The translations under genes and the position numbers were made by a program. Shown here one piece after another: positions 9,345 to 18,094 of a stretch of 64,000 bases of DNA. Origin of the DNA: Pseudooceanicola sp. HF7 (GTDB lineage: Bacteria; Pseudomonadota; Alphaproteobacteria; Rhodobacterales; Rhodobacteraceae); NCBI RefSeq assembly GCF_011806405.1, contig NZ_JAATOW010000007.1:88502-152501 (forward strand), read 5' to 3'. Within the stretch, counting starts at the first letter, position 1. Every line of letters starts with the position of its first letter. Under the pieces are notes generated by a model. It worked only from the letters and a program-made list of their open reading frames with translations, was not told the DNA's origin and did not search any database.

Positions 9345-9937
9345 TGGATCCCAAGAAGAAGACCCTTCTTCAGACCGTCGGCACCATCGTCGTCATGGGC
9401 TCTCTCGCCTGGGCGGCGGTGCCGGCCTACAACCTGTTCTGCAAGGTCACCGGCTTCGGCGGCGTGACGCAAGAGGCGACGGCGGGCTCCGATACGGTAC
9501 TCGAGCAGACCATCAAGGTCCGCTTCGATGCCTCCCTCGACCGCAACATGCCCTGGAGCTTCAAGCCCGTGCAGCGGGAAATGGAAGTGAAGATCGGTGA
9601 GACGGCCCTGGCCTTCTACGAGGCGCATAACCCCACCGACCGGCCCGTTGCAGGCTCTGCTGCCTACAACGTCACGCCCTATGAGGCGGGTGGCTTCTTC
9701 ACCAAGATCGAGTGCTTCTGCTTCACCGAACAGGTGCTGAAGCCCGGTGAAACGGTGCAGATGCCCGTGACTTTCTACGTGGACCCCGAAATCGTGGAGG
9801 ATCGTGACGCGAAATACGTGCATACGATCACCCTGGGATACACATTCTACGAGACCGATCTGCCCGAGGGCTACGCCGTTCCGCAGGAACAAGCGAGCCT
9901 TCTGGAAGAGACCCCAACTGCAACCGATTTGAATTAA
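9344..9937 (+). CDS. ctaG: cytochrome c oxidase assembly protein CtaG/Cox11
   Basis: Cox11-type copper chaperone (197 residues) that delivers copper to the CuB site of subunit I. One N-terminal membrane helix (about residues 10-30) anchors a periplasmic immunoglobulin-like domain. The copper-binding CFCF motif is Cys124-Phe-Cys126-Phe, followed by the conserved FYVDPEI. The operon position between ctaB and ctaE is the standard one. Confidence 0.96.
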   Translation: MDPKKKTLLQTVGTIVVMGSLAWAAVPAYNLFCKVTGFGGVTQEATAGSDTVLEQTIKVRFDASLDRNMPWSFKPVQREMEVKIGETALAFYEAHNPTDRPVAGSAAYNVTPYEAGGFFTKIECFCFTEQVLKPGETVQMPVTFYVDPEIVEDRDAKYVHTITLGYTFYETDLPEGYAVPQEQASLLEETPTATDLN

Positions 9938-9962
9938 CGCGGCCGCGGCGAGGAAGAGCGAT

Positions 9963-10763
9963 ATGGCGCACGAAAAGAACCACGACTACCACATTCTCCC
10001 ACCCTCGATCTATCCGTTCCTGGGATCGGTGGGCACCTTCATCATGCTGTACGGTGCCGTCCTGCTGATGAAGGACAGCGGCCCCTGGATGTTCCTGCTG
10101 GGCCTGTTGATCGTGCTCTACACGATGTGGGGCTGGTGGGGCGAGACCATCGCGGAAAACAAGGCCGGCGATCACACGCCCGTCGTCCGCATCGGCCTGC
10201 GCTACGGCTTCATCCTGTTCATCATGTCCGAAGTCATGTTCTTCGCCGCATGGTTCTGGAGCTTCTTCAAGAACGCCATCTACCCGATGGGCCCCGAATC
10301 CCCCATCGTGGACGGCGTCTGGCCCCCCGCCGGGATCGAGACCTTCGACCCCTGGCACCTGCCGCTGATCAACACGCTGATCCTGCTGTGCTCCGGTGCG
10401 GCGGCGACATGGGCCCACCACGCCCTGGTGCATGAAGACAATCGCAAGGACATCAAGTCCGGCCTGATCATCGCCGTGGCCCTGGGCCTGATCTTCACCG
10501 CCTTCCAGGCCTATGAATACAGCCACGCGGCCTTCGGCTTCGGCGGCAACATCTACGGCGCCAACTTCTTCATGGCGACGGGCTTCCATGGCGCGCACGT
10601 GATCATCGGGACCATCTTCCTGTTCATCTGCCTGATGCGCACCTACGCGGGTCACTTCACCCCGGACGATCACGTGGGCTTCGAAGCGGCGGCCTGGTAC
10701 TGGCACTTCGTCGACGTGGTCTGGCTCTTCCTCTTCGCCGCGGTCTATATCTGGGGCGGCTGA
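9963..10763 (+). CDS. ctaE: cytochrome c oxidase subunit III
   Basis: Subunit III of aa3 cytochrome oxidase (266 residues, seven predicted membrane helices). Conserved stretches include [23 protein letters not shown] and [14 protein letters not shown]. The ATG at 9963 follows a GAGGAAGAG site. It is the last oxidase subunit gene before a terminator-like pair of hairpins. Confidence 0.96.
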   Translation: MAHEKNHDYHILPPSIYPFLGSVGTFIMLYGAVLLMKDSGPWMFLLGLLIVLYTMWGWWGETIAENKAGDHTPVVRIGLRYGFILFIMSEVMFFAAWFWSFFKNAIYPMGPESPIVDGVWPPAGIETFDPWHLPLINTLILLCSGAAATWAHHALVHEDNRKDIKSGLIIAVALGLIFTAFQAYEYSHAAFGFGGNIYGANFFMATGFHGAHVIIGTIFLFICLMRTYAGHFTPDDHVGFEAAAWYWHFVDVVWLFLFAAVYIWGG

Positions 10764-10771
10764 ACGTGACC

Positions 10772-10836
10772 GGCCCGGATCCTTCCGGGCCACCGAAGGA
10801 TCATTCGGAAAAGGCGCGGGCGTTCCGCGCCTTTTT
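10772..10836 (+). terminator. double hairpin, terminator after ctaE
   Basis: Two consecutive hairpins: 10772-10791 (8-bp stem GGCCCGGA, 4-base loop) and 10810-10834 (10-bp perfect stem AAAGGCGCGG, 5-base loop), the second ending in five T residues. Likely an intrinsic terminator, possibly partial, since SURF1 starts 19 bases later. Confidence 0.75.
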
Positions 10837-10854
10837 CGCTGAGAGGGGGACACC

Positions 10855-11541
10855 ATGCGGGCAAGGCTGATCGGGGCCATCGTGATCGGGATCGCGGGGA
10901 CTGCGATCCTCGTATCGCTGGGCAATTGGCAGGTGCGGCGCCTGCACTGGAAACTTGACGTCCTGGAGCAGATCGAATCGCGCATCGACGGACCGGTGGC
11001 GGATCTGCCCGCTTCGCCCGATCCCGAGCGGGATGAATACCTGCCCGTCGCGGTGACCGGCCGCTTCCAGGGAGAGCCGCTGCGGGTCCAGTCCGCGATG
11101 GAGGGGCAGGGCGCCGGCTACCGGATCATCCAGGGCTTTGATGCGCCCTCCGGCCCGCTGCTGATCGACCGCGGCTTCCTTTCGCAGGGACGCCCCCTGC
11201 CGCCCACGCCGGACGGGGAGGTCACCGTGATCGGTAACCTGCTCTGGCCCGATGAACAGGACGGCTTCACCCCCGATCCCGATCTTGACGAAGGCCTGTT
11301 CTACGCCCGCGACCTGCCCCGCATGGCAGAGGTCCTTGAGACCCGGCCGCTTCTGGTGGTGCGCCGCGAAGGGCCCGGCGGCGGCGGTGACCTGGTCGCC
11401 TTCCCCGTCGGAACCAGCGGAATCCGCAACGATCACAAGGGATATGCGGTGACGTGGTACTCGCTGGCCGCCGTATGGCTGGTCATGTCGGGCTTTCTGA
11501 TTTATCGCATGTCGAAACAGTCGAAAGGCAAAGTGACGTGA
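10855..11541 (+). CDS. SURF1 family protein
   Basis: SURF1/Shy1 homologue (228 residues) with the family layout of one membrane helix at each end and a periplasmic domain between them. SURF1 helps insert heme A into oxidase subunit I. Conserved features are LGNWQVRRLHWK after the first helix, the central GAGYRIIQGF..LLIDRGF, and a C-terminal YAVTWYSLAAVWLVM helix. Its stop overlaps the GTG start of thrC (GTGA), so the two are probably translationally coupled. Confidence 0.93.
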   Translation: MRARLIGAIVIGIAGTAILVSLGNWQVRRLHWKLDVLEQIESRIDGPVADLPASPDPERDEYLPVAVTGRFQGEPLRVQSAMEGQGAGYRIIQGFDAPSGPLLIDRGFLSQGRPLPPTPDGEVTVIGNLLWPDEQDGFTPDPDLDEGLFYARDLPRMAEVLETRPLLVVRREGPGGGGDLVAFPVGTSGIRNDHKGYAVTWYSLAAVWLVMSGFLIYRMSKQSKGKVT

Positions 11542-12926
11542 CTTACATCTCGACACGGGGCAAGGCGCCCGAGTTGACCTTCGAAGAGGCCATGCTGACG
11601 GGTCTCGCCCGCGACGGCGGCCTTTACGTGCCTGCCGAAATTCCCACCTTCTCCGCAGAGGAAATCGCGGCGCTTGGCGGGGTCTCCTACGAAGAGGCCG
11701 CCTTCCGCATCATGTGGCCCTTCCTGGGCAATGCCTTCGGGGCGGACGAGTTCCGCGCCTGCATCGCGCGCGCCTACGCCGGCTTCGGCCATGCTGCACG
11801 CGCGCCGCTGGTGCAGCTGGAACCGAACCACTTCCTGGCAGAGCTCTTCCATGGCCCGACGCTGGCGTTCAAGGACTTCGCCATGCAGCTCATCGGGCAG
11901 CTCTTCCAGGCGGCCCTGAAGAAATCCGGCAAGCGCGTGACCATCGTCGGCGCGACCTCCGGCGATACCGGATCTGCCGCGATCGAGGCCTTCCGGGGGC
12001 TGGACAACGTGGATGTCTTCATCCTTTTCCCCCACGGCCGCGTCTCCGAAGTGCAGCGCCGCCAGATGACCACGCCGGATGATGCCAACGTGCACGCCCT
12101 GGCGGTCGATGGCGATTTCGACACCTGCCAGGCGCTGGTGAAGGACATGTTCAACGATTTCGCCTTCCGCGACGAAGTCGGGCTGGCGGGCGTGAACTCC
12201 ATCAACTGGGCACGGGTGCTGGCGCAGGTCGTCTACTACTTCACCACTGCCGTCAGCCTTGGCGCTCCCGAGCGCAAGGTCAGCTTCACCGTGCCCACCG
12301 GCAATTTCGGCGATATCTTCGCCGGCTACATTGCCCGCCGTGCCGGTCTGCCGATCGAAAAGCTGATCGTGGCCACGAACCAGAACGACATCCTGCACCG
12401 GTGCCTGACCACCGGCGAATACCGCCCCGATGGCGTGACGCCCTCGATCAGCCCGTCGATGGATATCCAGGTCAGCTCCAACTTCGAACGCGCGCTCTTC
12501 GATGCGCTGGACCGGGACGGCAATGCCGTCGGACAGCTCATGGATGAACTCAAGGCGGGCGGCTTTACCGTTCCGCAGGGCGCCCTTGGCGCGCTTCAGG
12601 ATCTCTTTGCCTCTGGCCGCTGCTCAGAGGACGAGACCCAAGAGACGATCCGAGAGATGCTGGAACAGACCGGAGAGCTGCTTTGCCCGCATTCCGCCGT
12701 GGCCGTGAAGGTCGCGCGGGAAATGCGCGACAGCCACGTGCCGATGGTCACCCTGGCCACGGCGCACCCGGCCAAGTTCCCCGATGCGGTGGAAGCGGCC
12801 TCTGGCGTTCGGCCGGACCTGCCGCCGCGTATGGCGGATCTTTTCGACCGGCCCGAACGCGTGACCCGTCTGCCCGGCGACCTTGCCGCGGTCGAAAGCT
12901 TCATCCGCGAAAAGAGGGCTTCATGA
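11538..12926 (+). CDS. thrC: threonine synthase
   Basis: PLP enzyme (462 residues) that converts O-phospho-L-homoserine to threonine. The N-terminus TYISTRG, the PLP lysine Lys112 in FHGPTLAFKDFAMQ, and GATSGDTGSAA are characteristic. The GTG start at 11538 overlaps the SURF1 stop and begins the conserved N-terminus; a longer in-frame reading from 11454 would run through SURF1. Its stop overlaps the next start (ATGA). Confidence 0.96.
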   Translation: MTYISTRGKAPELTFEEAMLTGLARDGGLYVPAEIPTFSAEEIAALGGVSYEEAAFRIMWPFLGNAFGADEFRACIARAYAGFGHAARAPLVQLEPNHFLAELFHGPTLAFKDFAMQLIGQLFQAALKKSGKRVTIVGATSGDTGSAAIEAFRGLDNVDVFILFPHGRVSEVQRRQMTTPDDANVHALAVDGDFDTCQALVKDMFNDFAFRDEVGLAGVNSINWARVLAQVVYYFTTAVSLGAPERKVSFTVPTGNFGDIFAGYIARRAGLPIEKLIVATNQNDILHRCLTTGEYRPDGVTPSISPSMDIQVSSNFERALFDALDRDGNAVGQLMDELKAGGFTVPQGALGALQDLFASGRCSEDETQETIREMLEQTGELLCPHSAVAVKVAREMRDSHVPMVTLATAHPAKFPDAVEAASGVRPDLPPRMADLFDRPERVTRLPGDLAAVESFIREKRAS

Positions 12927-14185
12927 GCGTAGAGCTGACCACCCTTTCCAACGGCTTCCGCATTGTCACCGAACATATGCCCAGCCTGCAATCGGCCTCC
13001 ATCGGGATCTGGGTCTCTGCCGGCGGGCGCCATGAGCGGCCCGAGCAGAACGGCGTGGCGCATTTCCTTGAGCACATGGCCTTCAAGGGCACCAACAAGC
13101 GCAACGCCCTGCAGATCGCCGAGGTGATCGAGGACGTGGGCGGCTACATCAACGCCTATACCTCGCGTGAGGTGACGGCCTATTACGCCCGCGTGCTGAA
13201 GAACGACGTGCCCCTGGCGCTTGAGGTCATCGCCGACATCCTGCGCGACAGCATCTTCGACCCGCGTGAGATCGAGGTGGAGCGCGGCGTGATCCTGTCA
13301 GAGATCGGCCAGGCGCTGGACACGCCCGATGACGTGATCTTTGACTGGCTGCAGGAACGCGCCTACCCGGAACAGCCCCTTGGCCGGACCATCCTTGGCC
13401 CGGAAGAACGCGTGCGCGCCTTCACCCAGGCCGATCTGGCAGGCTTCGTGCAAGAGCATTACGGACCGGGCCAGATGATCCTGTCTGCCGCCGGTGCCGT
13501 GGACCACGCGGATATCGTGGCCATGGCGGAAAAGCTGTTTGGCGACATGAAAGCCCACGGTCAGCCCGACCTGGTGCCGGCCCGTTTCGTCGGCGGTGAG
13601 ATCCGCCAGGTGAAACAGCTTGAGCAGGCCCATGTCACGCTTGGCTTCGAAAGCCCCGATTACCGCCATCCGGATGCCTATGCCGGCCAGATCTACGCGG
13701 CCGCCCTTGGCGGGGGCATGTCCTCTCGCCTGTTCCAGGAGATCCGTGAAAAGCGCGGCCTTTGCTACACGATCTTCGCCCAGGCCGGCGCCTATGCGGA
13801 CAGCGGCATGACCACGATCTATGCCGGCACCTCCGGCGACAAGGTCGGAGAGCTTTGCAACATCGTCCTGGACGAGATGAAGCGCGCCGCCGACGGCATT
13901 TCCGAGGCAGAGGTGAACCGCGCCCGCGCCCAGATGAAGGCCGGTCTTCTGATGGGGCTCGAAGGGGCTTCCTCGCGCGCCGAACGGCTGGCCCGCATGG
14001 TCGAGATCTGGAACCGCGTGCCGCCCTTGGAAGAGGTCGTCGCCCGGATCGATGCGGTCACCCCCGAGGAGATCCGCGCCCATGCAGAGAAGATGGCGAC
14101 CCGCGCGCCCATGGCGCTGGCGCTTTACGGGCCGGTTGCCAACGCGCCCGATTTCGCTGGGCTGACGGCCCGCCGCGCTGCCTGA
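12923..14185 (+). CDS. M16 family zinc peptidase (processing-peptidase-like)
   Basis: Insulinase-family metallopeptidase of 420 residues with the inverted zinc motif H47-FLE-H51 (Glu50 catalytic) and the distal glutamate region EVERGVILSEI. The second M16 domain includes GGGMSSRLFQEIREKRGLCY. It resembles mitochondrial processing peptidase beta and bacterial PqqL/YmxG types; the bacterial substrate is unknown. It follows thrC with a 4-base overlap, as in many relatives, and leads into a GNAT gene with a 1-base overlap. Confidence 0.93.
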   Translation: MSVELTTLSNGFRIVTEHMPSLQSASIGIWVSAGGRHERPEQNGVAHFLEHMAFKGTNKRNALQIAEVIEDVGGYINAYTSREVTAYYARVLKNDVPLALEVIADILRDSIFDPREIEVERGVILSEIGQALDTPDDVIFDWLQERAYPEQPLGRTILGPEERVRAFTQADLAGFVQEHYGPGQMILSAAGAVDHADIVAMAEKLFGDMKAHGQPDLVPARFVGGEIRQVKQLEQAHVTLGFESPDYRHPDAYAGQIYAAALGGGMSSRLFQEIREKRGLCYTIFAQAGAYADSGMTTIYAGTSGDKVGELCNIVLDEMKRAADGISEAEVNRARAQMKAGLLMGLEGASSRAERLARMVEIWNRVPPLEEVVARIDAVTPEEIRAHAEKMATRAPMALALYGPVANAPDFAGLTARRAA

Positions 14186-14769
14186 TGCTGCGCAACCGCC
14201 GCAAGGTCCGGATAGAGACGGAGCGCATGGTGCTCCGTCCGCCGGTTCATGCGGATTACCGGGAGTGGACGTCCCTGCGGCAGTCCAGCATGGATTTCCT
14301 GACACGCTGGGAACCCTCCTGGTCCGCCGACCACCTTTCGCGGCGCAGTTTCACGAACCGGGTCTACTGGGCGCAGCGCTCGATCACCGGCGGCTCTGCC
14401 GTGCCGCTGTTCCTCACGCGCCGCGACGATGAGGCGCTGCTGGGGGCCATCACCCTGGACAACATCCGGCGGGGGCCGTCCCTCTCGGGGACGCTGGGCT
14501 ACTGGATCGGGGAAGGCCACGCGCGCCAGGGCTACATGCGCGAAGCGATCTCGGCCGTGGTGCATTACGCCTTCCACCGGCTGGACCTGAGCCGGATCGA
14601 AGCCGCCTGCCTGCCGGAAAACACCCCCTCGCGGCGGCTGCTGGAAAGCTGCGGCTTCAAGTACGAGGGTGTCGCGCAAAGCTATCTGCAGATCGACGGA
14701 CGCTGGCGCACCCATGTGCTCTATGCTGCGCTGCGCATGGACCGGCGCGGGCGTACCGACGCGGGTTAA
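14185..14769 (+). CDS. GNAT acetyltransferase, RimJ/RimL type
   Basis: A 194-residue GNAT protein. The family N-terminus IETERMVLRPP, the LGYWIGEGHARQGYMREA motif A (acetyl-CoA pyrophosphate loop) and PENTPSRRLLESCGFKYEG place it with the ribosomal-protein alanine N-acetyltransferase group. The substrate is not evident. It overlaps the M16 peptidase stop by one base (TGATG), so it is the last gene of the SURF1-thrC-M16 run. Confidence 0.88.
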   Translation: MLRNRRKVRIETERMVLRPPVHADYREWTSLRQSSMDFLTRWEPSWSADHLSRRSFTNRVYWAQRSITGGSAVPLFLTRRDDEALLGAITLDNIRRGPSLSGTLGYWIGEGHARQGYMREAISAVVHYAFHRLDLSRIEAACLPENTPSRRLLESCGFKYEGVAQSYLQIDGRWRTHVLYAALRMDRRGRTDAG

Positions 14770-14919
14770 GCCGCTTTCTGACCAGATCGCGGGCGCTTTC
14801 CCCCTGGAAACACGCACAAACAGCGCCCAAAGGCCCGGTCACGGGCACGTGACCACCGCGGACCTGTACCCTCGGCTATCCTCAGCTGTGTCTGAAGCCA
14901 TGCGGAGGAGCGTCGGACA

Positions 14920-15807
14920 ATGCACCTGGTACGATCGAAAAACCTGCTGAGCGGGCTCGCACGGGGGCTGCGTACCCTCTGCCTGCTTGGCCTCGCCTTG
15001 CCGGGCCTGCTGGCAACCGCCCCACCGGCGGCGGCGCAGGGACGGATCAGCCATTGCATCGCCATTGCCGATGCCACCCCTGGCATGGAGTTCCTGCGCA
15101 AGGCCAGCTTCCGCGACCCGGTGCCGGACTTCTCTGTCAGGATCCGTTACCTGACCCATTCCGCCTACCTGATACAAAGCCCGGGCGGCGTCTCGGCAGT
15201 GACGGATTTCCCCGGCTACATTGGCACCGCGGATTTCCTGCCCGACGTGGTGACGATGAACCACGCCCATTCCTCCCATTTCACGGCCTATCCCGATCCG
15301 GCCATTCCCCATGTGCTGCGCGGCTGGTCCGACACTTTCGGCGAGGCGGCAAATCACCATAAAGAGGTCGGCGACATGCTGATCCGCAACGTCTCTACCG
15401 ATATCCGCTCCTCCATGGGTGGGGTGGAAGAGAACGGCAATTCCATCTTCATATTCGAGGTCTCGGGCCTGTGCATTGGCCACCTTGGCCACCTGCATCA
15501 CGAACCCAATGAAGAGCAGTACGCAGCCATCGGGCGGCTGGACGTGGTGATGGTCCCGGTGGATGGCGGGATGACGCTGGACACGGTTTCAATGACGAAG
15601 GTGGTGGAGCGGATTAAGAGCTCGATCATCCTGCCCATGCACTGGTTTTCCGGCGCCAGCCTGACTTGGTTCCTGAACCAGATCTCACCGGCCTTCGAGG
15701 TGAAGGTGCGGGACAGCAGCGAGATGGAGGTCTCGCTGCGCGACCTGCCTTCCCGTCCGACCATAATCGTGCTGCGCCCTGAGATCCTGTCCGAACCGCT
15801 GGAGTGA
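14920..15807 (+). CDS. exported metallo-beta-lactamase-fold protein (UlaG-like)
   Basis: A 295-residue protein with a long signal peptide (basic start, hydrophobic 20-35, Ala-rich cleavage region before QGRIS), so periplasmic. The body resembles UlaG-like Zn-dependent hydrolases: a T-x-N-H-x-H stretch at residues 113-120, a distal LGHLGHLHH, MVPVDGG and PMHW. The metal motif reads His115-Ala-His117-Ser-Ser-His120, with Ser where most relatives have the metal-binding Asp. Activity and substrate are unknown. GGAGGAG lies 10 bases before the ATG. Confidence 0.8.
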   Translation: MHLVRSKNLLSGLARGLRTLCLLGLALPGLLATAPPAAAQGRISHCIAIADATPGMEFLRKASFRDPVPDFSVRIRYLTHSAYLIQSPGGVSAVTDFPGYIGTADFLPDVVTMNHAHSSHFTAYPDPAIPHVLRGWSDTFGEAANHHKEVGDMLIRNVSTDIRSSMGGVEENGNSIFIFEVSGLCIGHLGHLHHEPNEEQYAAIGRLDVVMVPVDGGMTLDTVSMTKVVERIKSSIILPMHWFSGASLTWFLNQISPAFEVKVRDSSEMEVSLRDLPSRPTIIVLRPEILSEPLE

Positions 15808-15843
15808 GAACCGCCTAAGCAGGCGCGGCGCAGGCTGGGGCCC

Positions 15844-16620
15844 TCAGGCGGCCCGGTCGGGCTTGCCGATGGGACGGCGCGTGACCTCTGCCCGCAGCGC
15901 CTCTGTCAGATCCGCCTGGGGGATATCCGTTTCTATGGCCAGCCGGCGCAGGCCAAAGTGGACCCGCGCGATCTCCTGGTAGTAATGCGAATAGGCGTAG
16001 TTCGTCGCGGCCCCGGCAGCGGCGCCCAGCACCGGCACCGTCTGTGCGGCCAGTTTGCGGCCAAGCGCCGTGGCCAGCTTCGGCGAGACGGCTGTGATCA
16101 GCCCGTGCACGCCCGCCCCAGTGACCGTCAGGCGAGAGGTCAGGAACCCGGTCTCAGCCCCCTCGTTGTGGCCCAGCGGCCCGGCAGCGGCAAAGACATG
16201 CAGGCAATCGAACTGGACGTTGGGCTCTGCGGGATCAAACCCATTCTCCGCCGCGACGCCCTGGATGGTTCGCAGCAGCATGGTCGTGGTCACGGGCAGC
16301 TCTGCCAGTGCCCCCGGCAGGCCGCCAAAGCCGCCCGCCGCCCCCAGCCCCGTGGTGACGATGCGGTTCAGCCAGTCCGGCTGGTCCTTCACCACGCCAC
16401 GAGAACTTTGTGCAGCACGCAGCGCCGTCTCAAGCGCGTATTCCGTCGCGCCGTCCAGCCGGGACTTCACCCGCTTGGGCAGGCGTTCCAGCAGATCTTC
16501 GGCCCGGCCACCGATCAGGGCCAGGACCTGCAGACCCGGTCCACCCGCGCGGCGATAGCGCCGGGCCAGGACCTGGATCTCTTGGACCACTTCAGGGGGC
16601 ATATGGTTGTCTTGGGTCAC
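15844..16620 (-). CDS. EcsC family protein
   Basis: A 258-residue EcsC-domain protein. The family pattern is visible in the central hydrophobic, glycine-rich part (GLGAAGGFGGLPGALAELPVTTTMLLRTI) and the C-terminal HFGLRRLAIE region. EcsC proteins are named after a gene next to a Bacillus ABC transporter, but their function is unknown. I chose the GTG at 16620, which has GGAG 6 bases upstream, over an ATG 36 codons earlier without a site. Confidence 0.8.
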   Translation of the reverse strand: MTQDNHMPPEVVQEIQVLARRYRRAGGPGLQVLALIGGRAEDLLERLPKRVKSRLDGATEYALETALRAAQSSRGVVKDQPDWLNRIVTTGLGAAGGFGGLPGALAELPVTTTMLLRTIQGVAAENGFDPAEPNVQFDCLHVFAAAGPLGHNEGAETGFLTSRLTVTGAGVHGLITAVSPKLATALGRKLAAQTVPVLGAAAGAATNYAYSHYYQEIARVHFGLRRLAIETDIPQADLTEALRAEVTRRPIGKPDRAA

Positions 16621-16808
16621 GTCATTCTCCGGGAAGCTTCCCTTAAGATGGGGGCGGAGCGGCCAAAGATCAAATCCAGCGTGTTCAGAGGCGATCCAAC
16701 GGAGCGCGGCATGCGCCGCGCAAGCCATGCCCTGTCAGGGCTGCGCCCTCTGCCGGCCTGCGGCGGCATTCACCTGCCGGGCGCTACCCGCCCTCTGGCA
16801 GATACCTG

Positions 16809-17294
16809 TCAAAGCGCCCGCGTGACCTCGCCCCGCACACCGTCCCAGGCGCCGGGCATCAGCTCCAGTCCCAGCACGCGGTCCGGGTTCGTGGGCGGGG
16901 GCATCTGGACCCCGTCAAGCCGGGTGAAACCGAACCGCGAATAATAGGGCGCATCGCCCACCAGCAGCACCCGCTCCCAGCCCTTTTCGGCGGCGGCATG
17001 CAGCGACTGGTGGATCAGCAACCCGCCCAGCCCTTCGCCCTGGTGGGTGGGGTGAACGGCCACGGGACCCAGCAGCAGCACCTTCCGGTTCCCGATCAGC
17101 ACCGGCCAGTAGCGGATGGCTCCGGCGACGATCTCTTGCCGATCCCGCGCGACCAGCGACAGCCCCTCGACCGGGGCCACGTCATCGCGCAGCCGGTAGG
17201 AACTGAGCGCGGTCCGCCCCGGCGCGAAACAGAGGTCATAGAGGCCCTCGACCTCCCACCAGTCGTCCTTGCATTCCGGAGTCAGTGCAAACAT
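16809..17294 (-). CDS. GNAT N-acetyltransferase (YhbS-like)
   Basis: A 161-residue GNAT protein with the acetyl-CoA loop PVAVHPTHQGEGLGGLLIH and the C-terminal LVGDAPYYSRFGFTRL typical of the YhbS/PA-type group. The substrate is unknown. It is divergent from the flavin reductase gene, with about 90 bases between the starts. Confidence 0.87.
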   Translation of the reverse strand: MFALTPECKDDWWEVEGLYDLCFAPGRTALSSYRLRDDVAPVEGLSLVARDRQEIVAGAIRYWPVLIGNRKVLLLGPVAVHPTHQGEGLGGLLIHQSLHAAAEKGWERVLLVGDAPYYSRFGFTRLDGVQMPPPTNPDRVLGLELMPGAWDGVRGEVTRAL

Positions 17295-17383
17295 GCGTTT
17301 CGCTTCGCCTTTTTGGTGGAAAGCCCCCTAGCACGGGTTTAGACCACCTTCAAACGGAAGCCACCAGCACGAAGGAAGACGCA

Positions 17384-17989
17384 ATGTTCTACAGAACCGC
17401 TGAAGGTCATCCCCTGCCGCACAACCCGTTCAAGGCCATCGTCGCGCCGCGCCCGATCGGCTGGGTCTCCACCCGTGGCAGTGCCGGGGACAACCTGGCG
17501 CCCTATTCCTTCTTCAATGCCGTGGCCGATGCGCCGCCGCAGGTGATCTTCTCCTCCACCTCGACGAAAGAGGACCGCGCCTACGGCAAGGACAGCGTGG
17601 CCCAGATCGGTGAGACGGGCGTCTTCTGTGTCAATATCGTCAGCTATGCCCTGCGCGACGCGATGAACATCAGCTCCGGGGCGCTGCCTGCCGGAGAGGA
17701 CGAGTTCGCGGCCGCCGGGCTGGACAAGGCGGAATGCGACACCATCGACTGCCCGCGCGTCGCCGCGGCCCCCGCCGCGCTGGAATGCCGGATGCTGTCG
17801 ATGACCACGCTGAAAGGGGACAACAATATCCTCGTCCTGGGTGAGGTCACCGGCGTGCATATCGACGATGCCTGCCTCAAGGACGGCATGATCGACGTGA
17901 CCAGTTACCAGGTGCTGTCGCGCCTGGGCTACCGCGACTATGCCCGCGTGACAGAAGTCTTTCCCCTGCTGCGTCCTGGACAGAAATAG
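17384..17989 (+). CDS. flavin reductase family protein (FMN-binding split barrel)
   Basis: A 201-residue flavoprotein of the flavin-reductase/DIM6-NTAB class. The N-terminal FKAIVAPRPIGWVSTRG and NLAPYSFFNAV motifs bind FMN; FCVNIVS and the LECRMLS..LGEV strands follow. Such proteins reduce FMN with NAD(P)H or act in small-molecule oxidation; the substrate is not evident. An AAGGAAG site lies before the ATG at 17384; a longer in-frame reading runs into the divergent promoter region. It is 105 bases upstream of the acetyltransferase and may share its transcript. Confidence 0.86.
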   Translation: MFYRTAEGHPLPHNPFKAIVAPRPIGWVSTRGSAGDNLAPYSFFNAVADAPPQVIFSSTSTKEDRAYGKDSVAQIGETGVFCVNIVSYALRDAMNISSGALPAGEDEFAAAGLDKAECDTIDCPRVAAAPAALECRMLSMTTLKGDNNILVLGEVTGVHIDDACLKDGMIDVTSYQVLSRLGYRDYARVTEVFPLLRPGQK

Positions 17990-18030
17990 ACGCCGCGCGC
18001 AATTTGGGATAAACTTGCCCGGCAAACGAT

Positions 18031-18090
18031 GGAGGCTCCGATGGACAAGACCCTTTGAAAACCTGACGCACAGACGTTTTCAAAAGGAGG
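18031..18090 (+). promoter_or_regulatory. probable translation attenuator: leader ORF MDKTL plus RBS-covering hairpin
   Basis: GGAGG (18031-18035) precedes a five-codon ORF, ATG-GAC-AAG-ACC-CTT-TGA, at 18041-18058. Its stop codon lies within the left arm of an inverted repeat: 18054-18062 (TTTGAAAAC) pairs with 18076-18084 over 9 bp, with two more G-C pairs at 18051-18052/18086-18087 and a 13-base loop. The right arm runs into AAAGGAGG (18083-18090), the ribosome site of the acetyltransferase at 18095. A ribosome paused at the end of the leader would open the stem and expose that site, as in cat and erm attenuators. Confidence 0.65.
18041..18058 (+). CDS. leader peptide MDKTL upstream of CatB-like acetyltransferase
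   Basis: A five-residue ORF with a TGGAGG site 5 bases upstream. Its stop codon overlaps the 5' arm of the hairpin that masks the next ribosome site. The Lys-Thr pair at positions 3-4 recalls the MVKTD leader of cat-86, a weak resemblance given the length. It is too short to support by coding statistics; the case rests on its position. Confidence 0.55.
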   Translation: MDKTL

Positions 18091-18094
18091 TCCC

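Noticed and set aside
17990..18094. The hairpin before the acetyltransferase as a terminator of the flavin reductase gene
   Set aside because: The stem is followed by AGGAGG and a start codon rather than a T tract, and is A/T-rich rather than G/C-rich.
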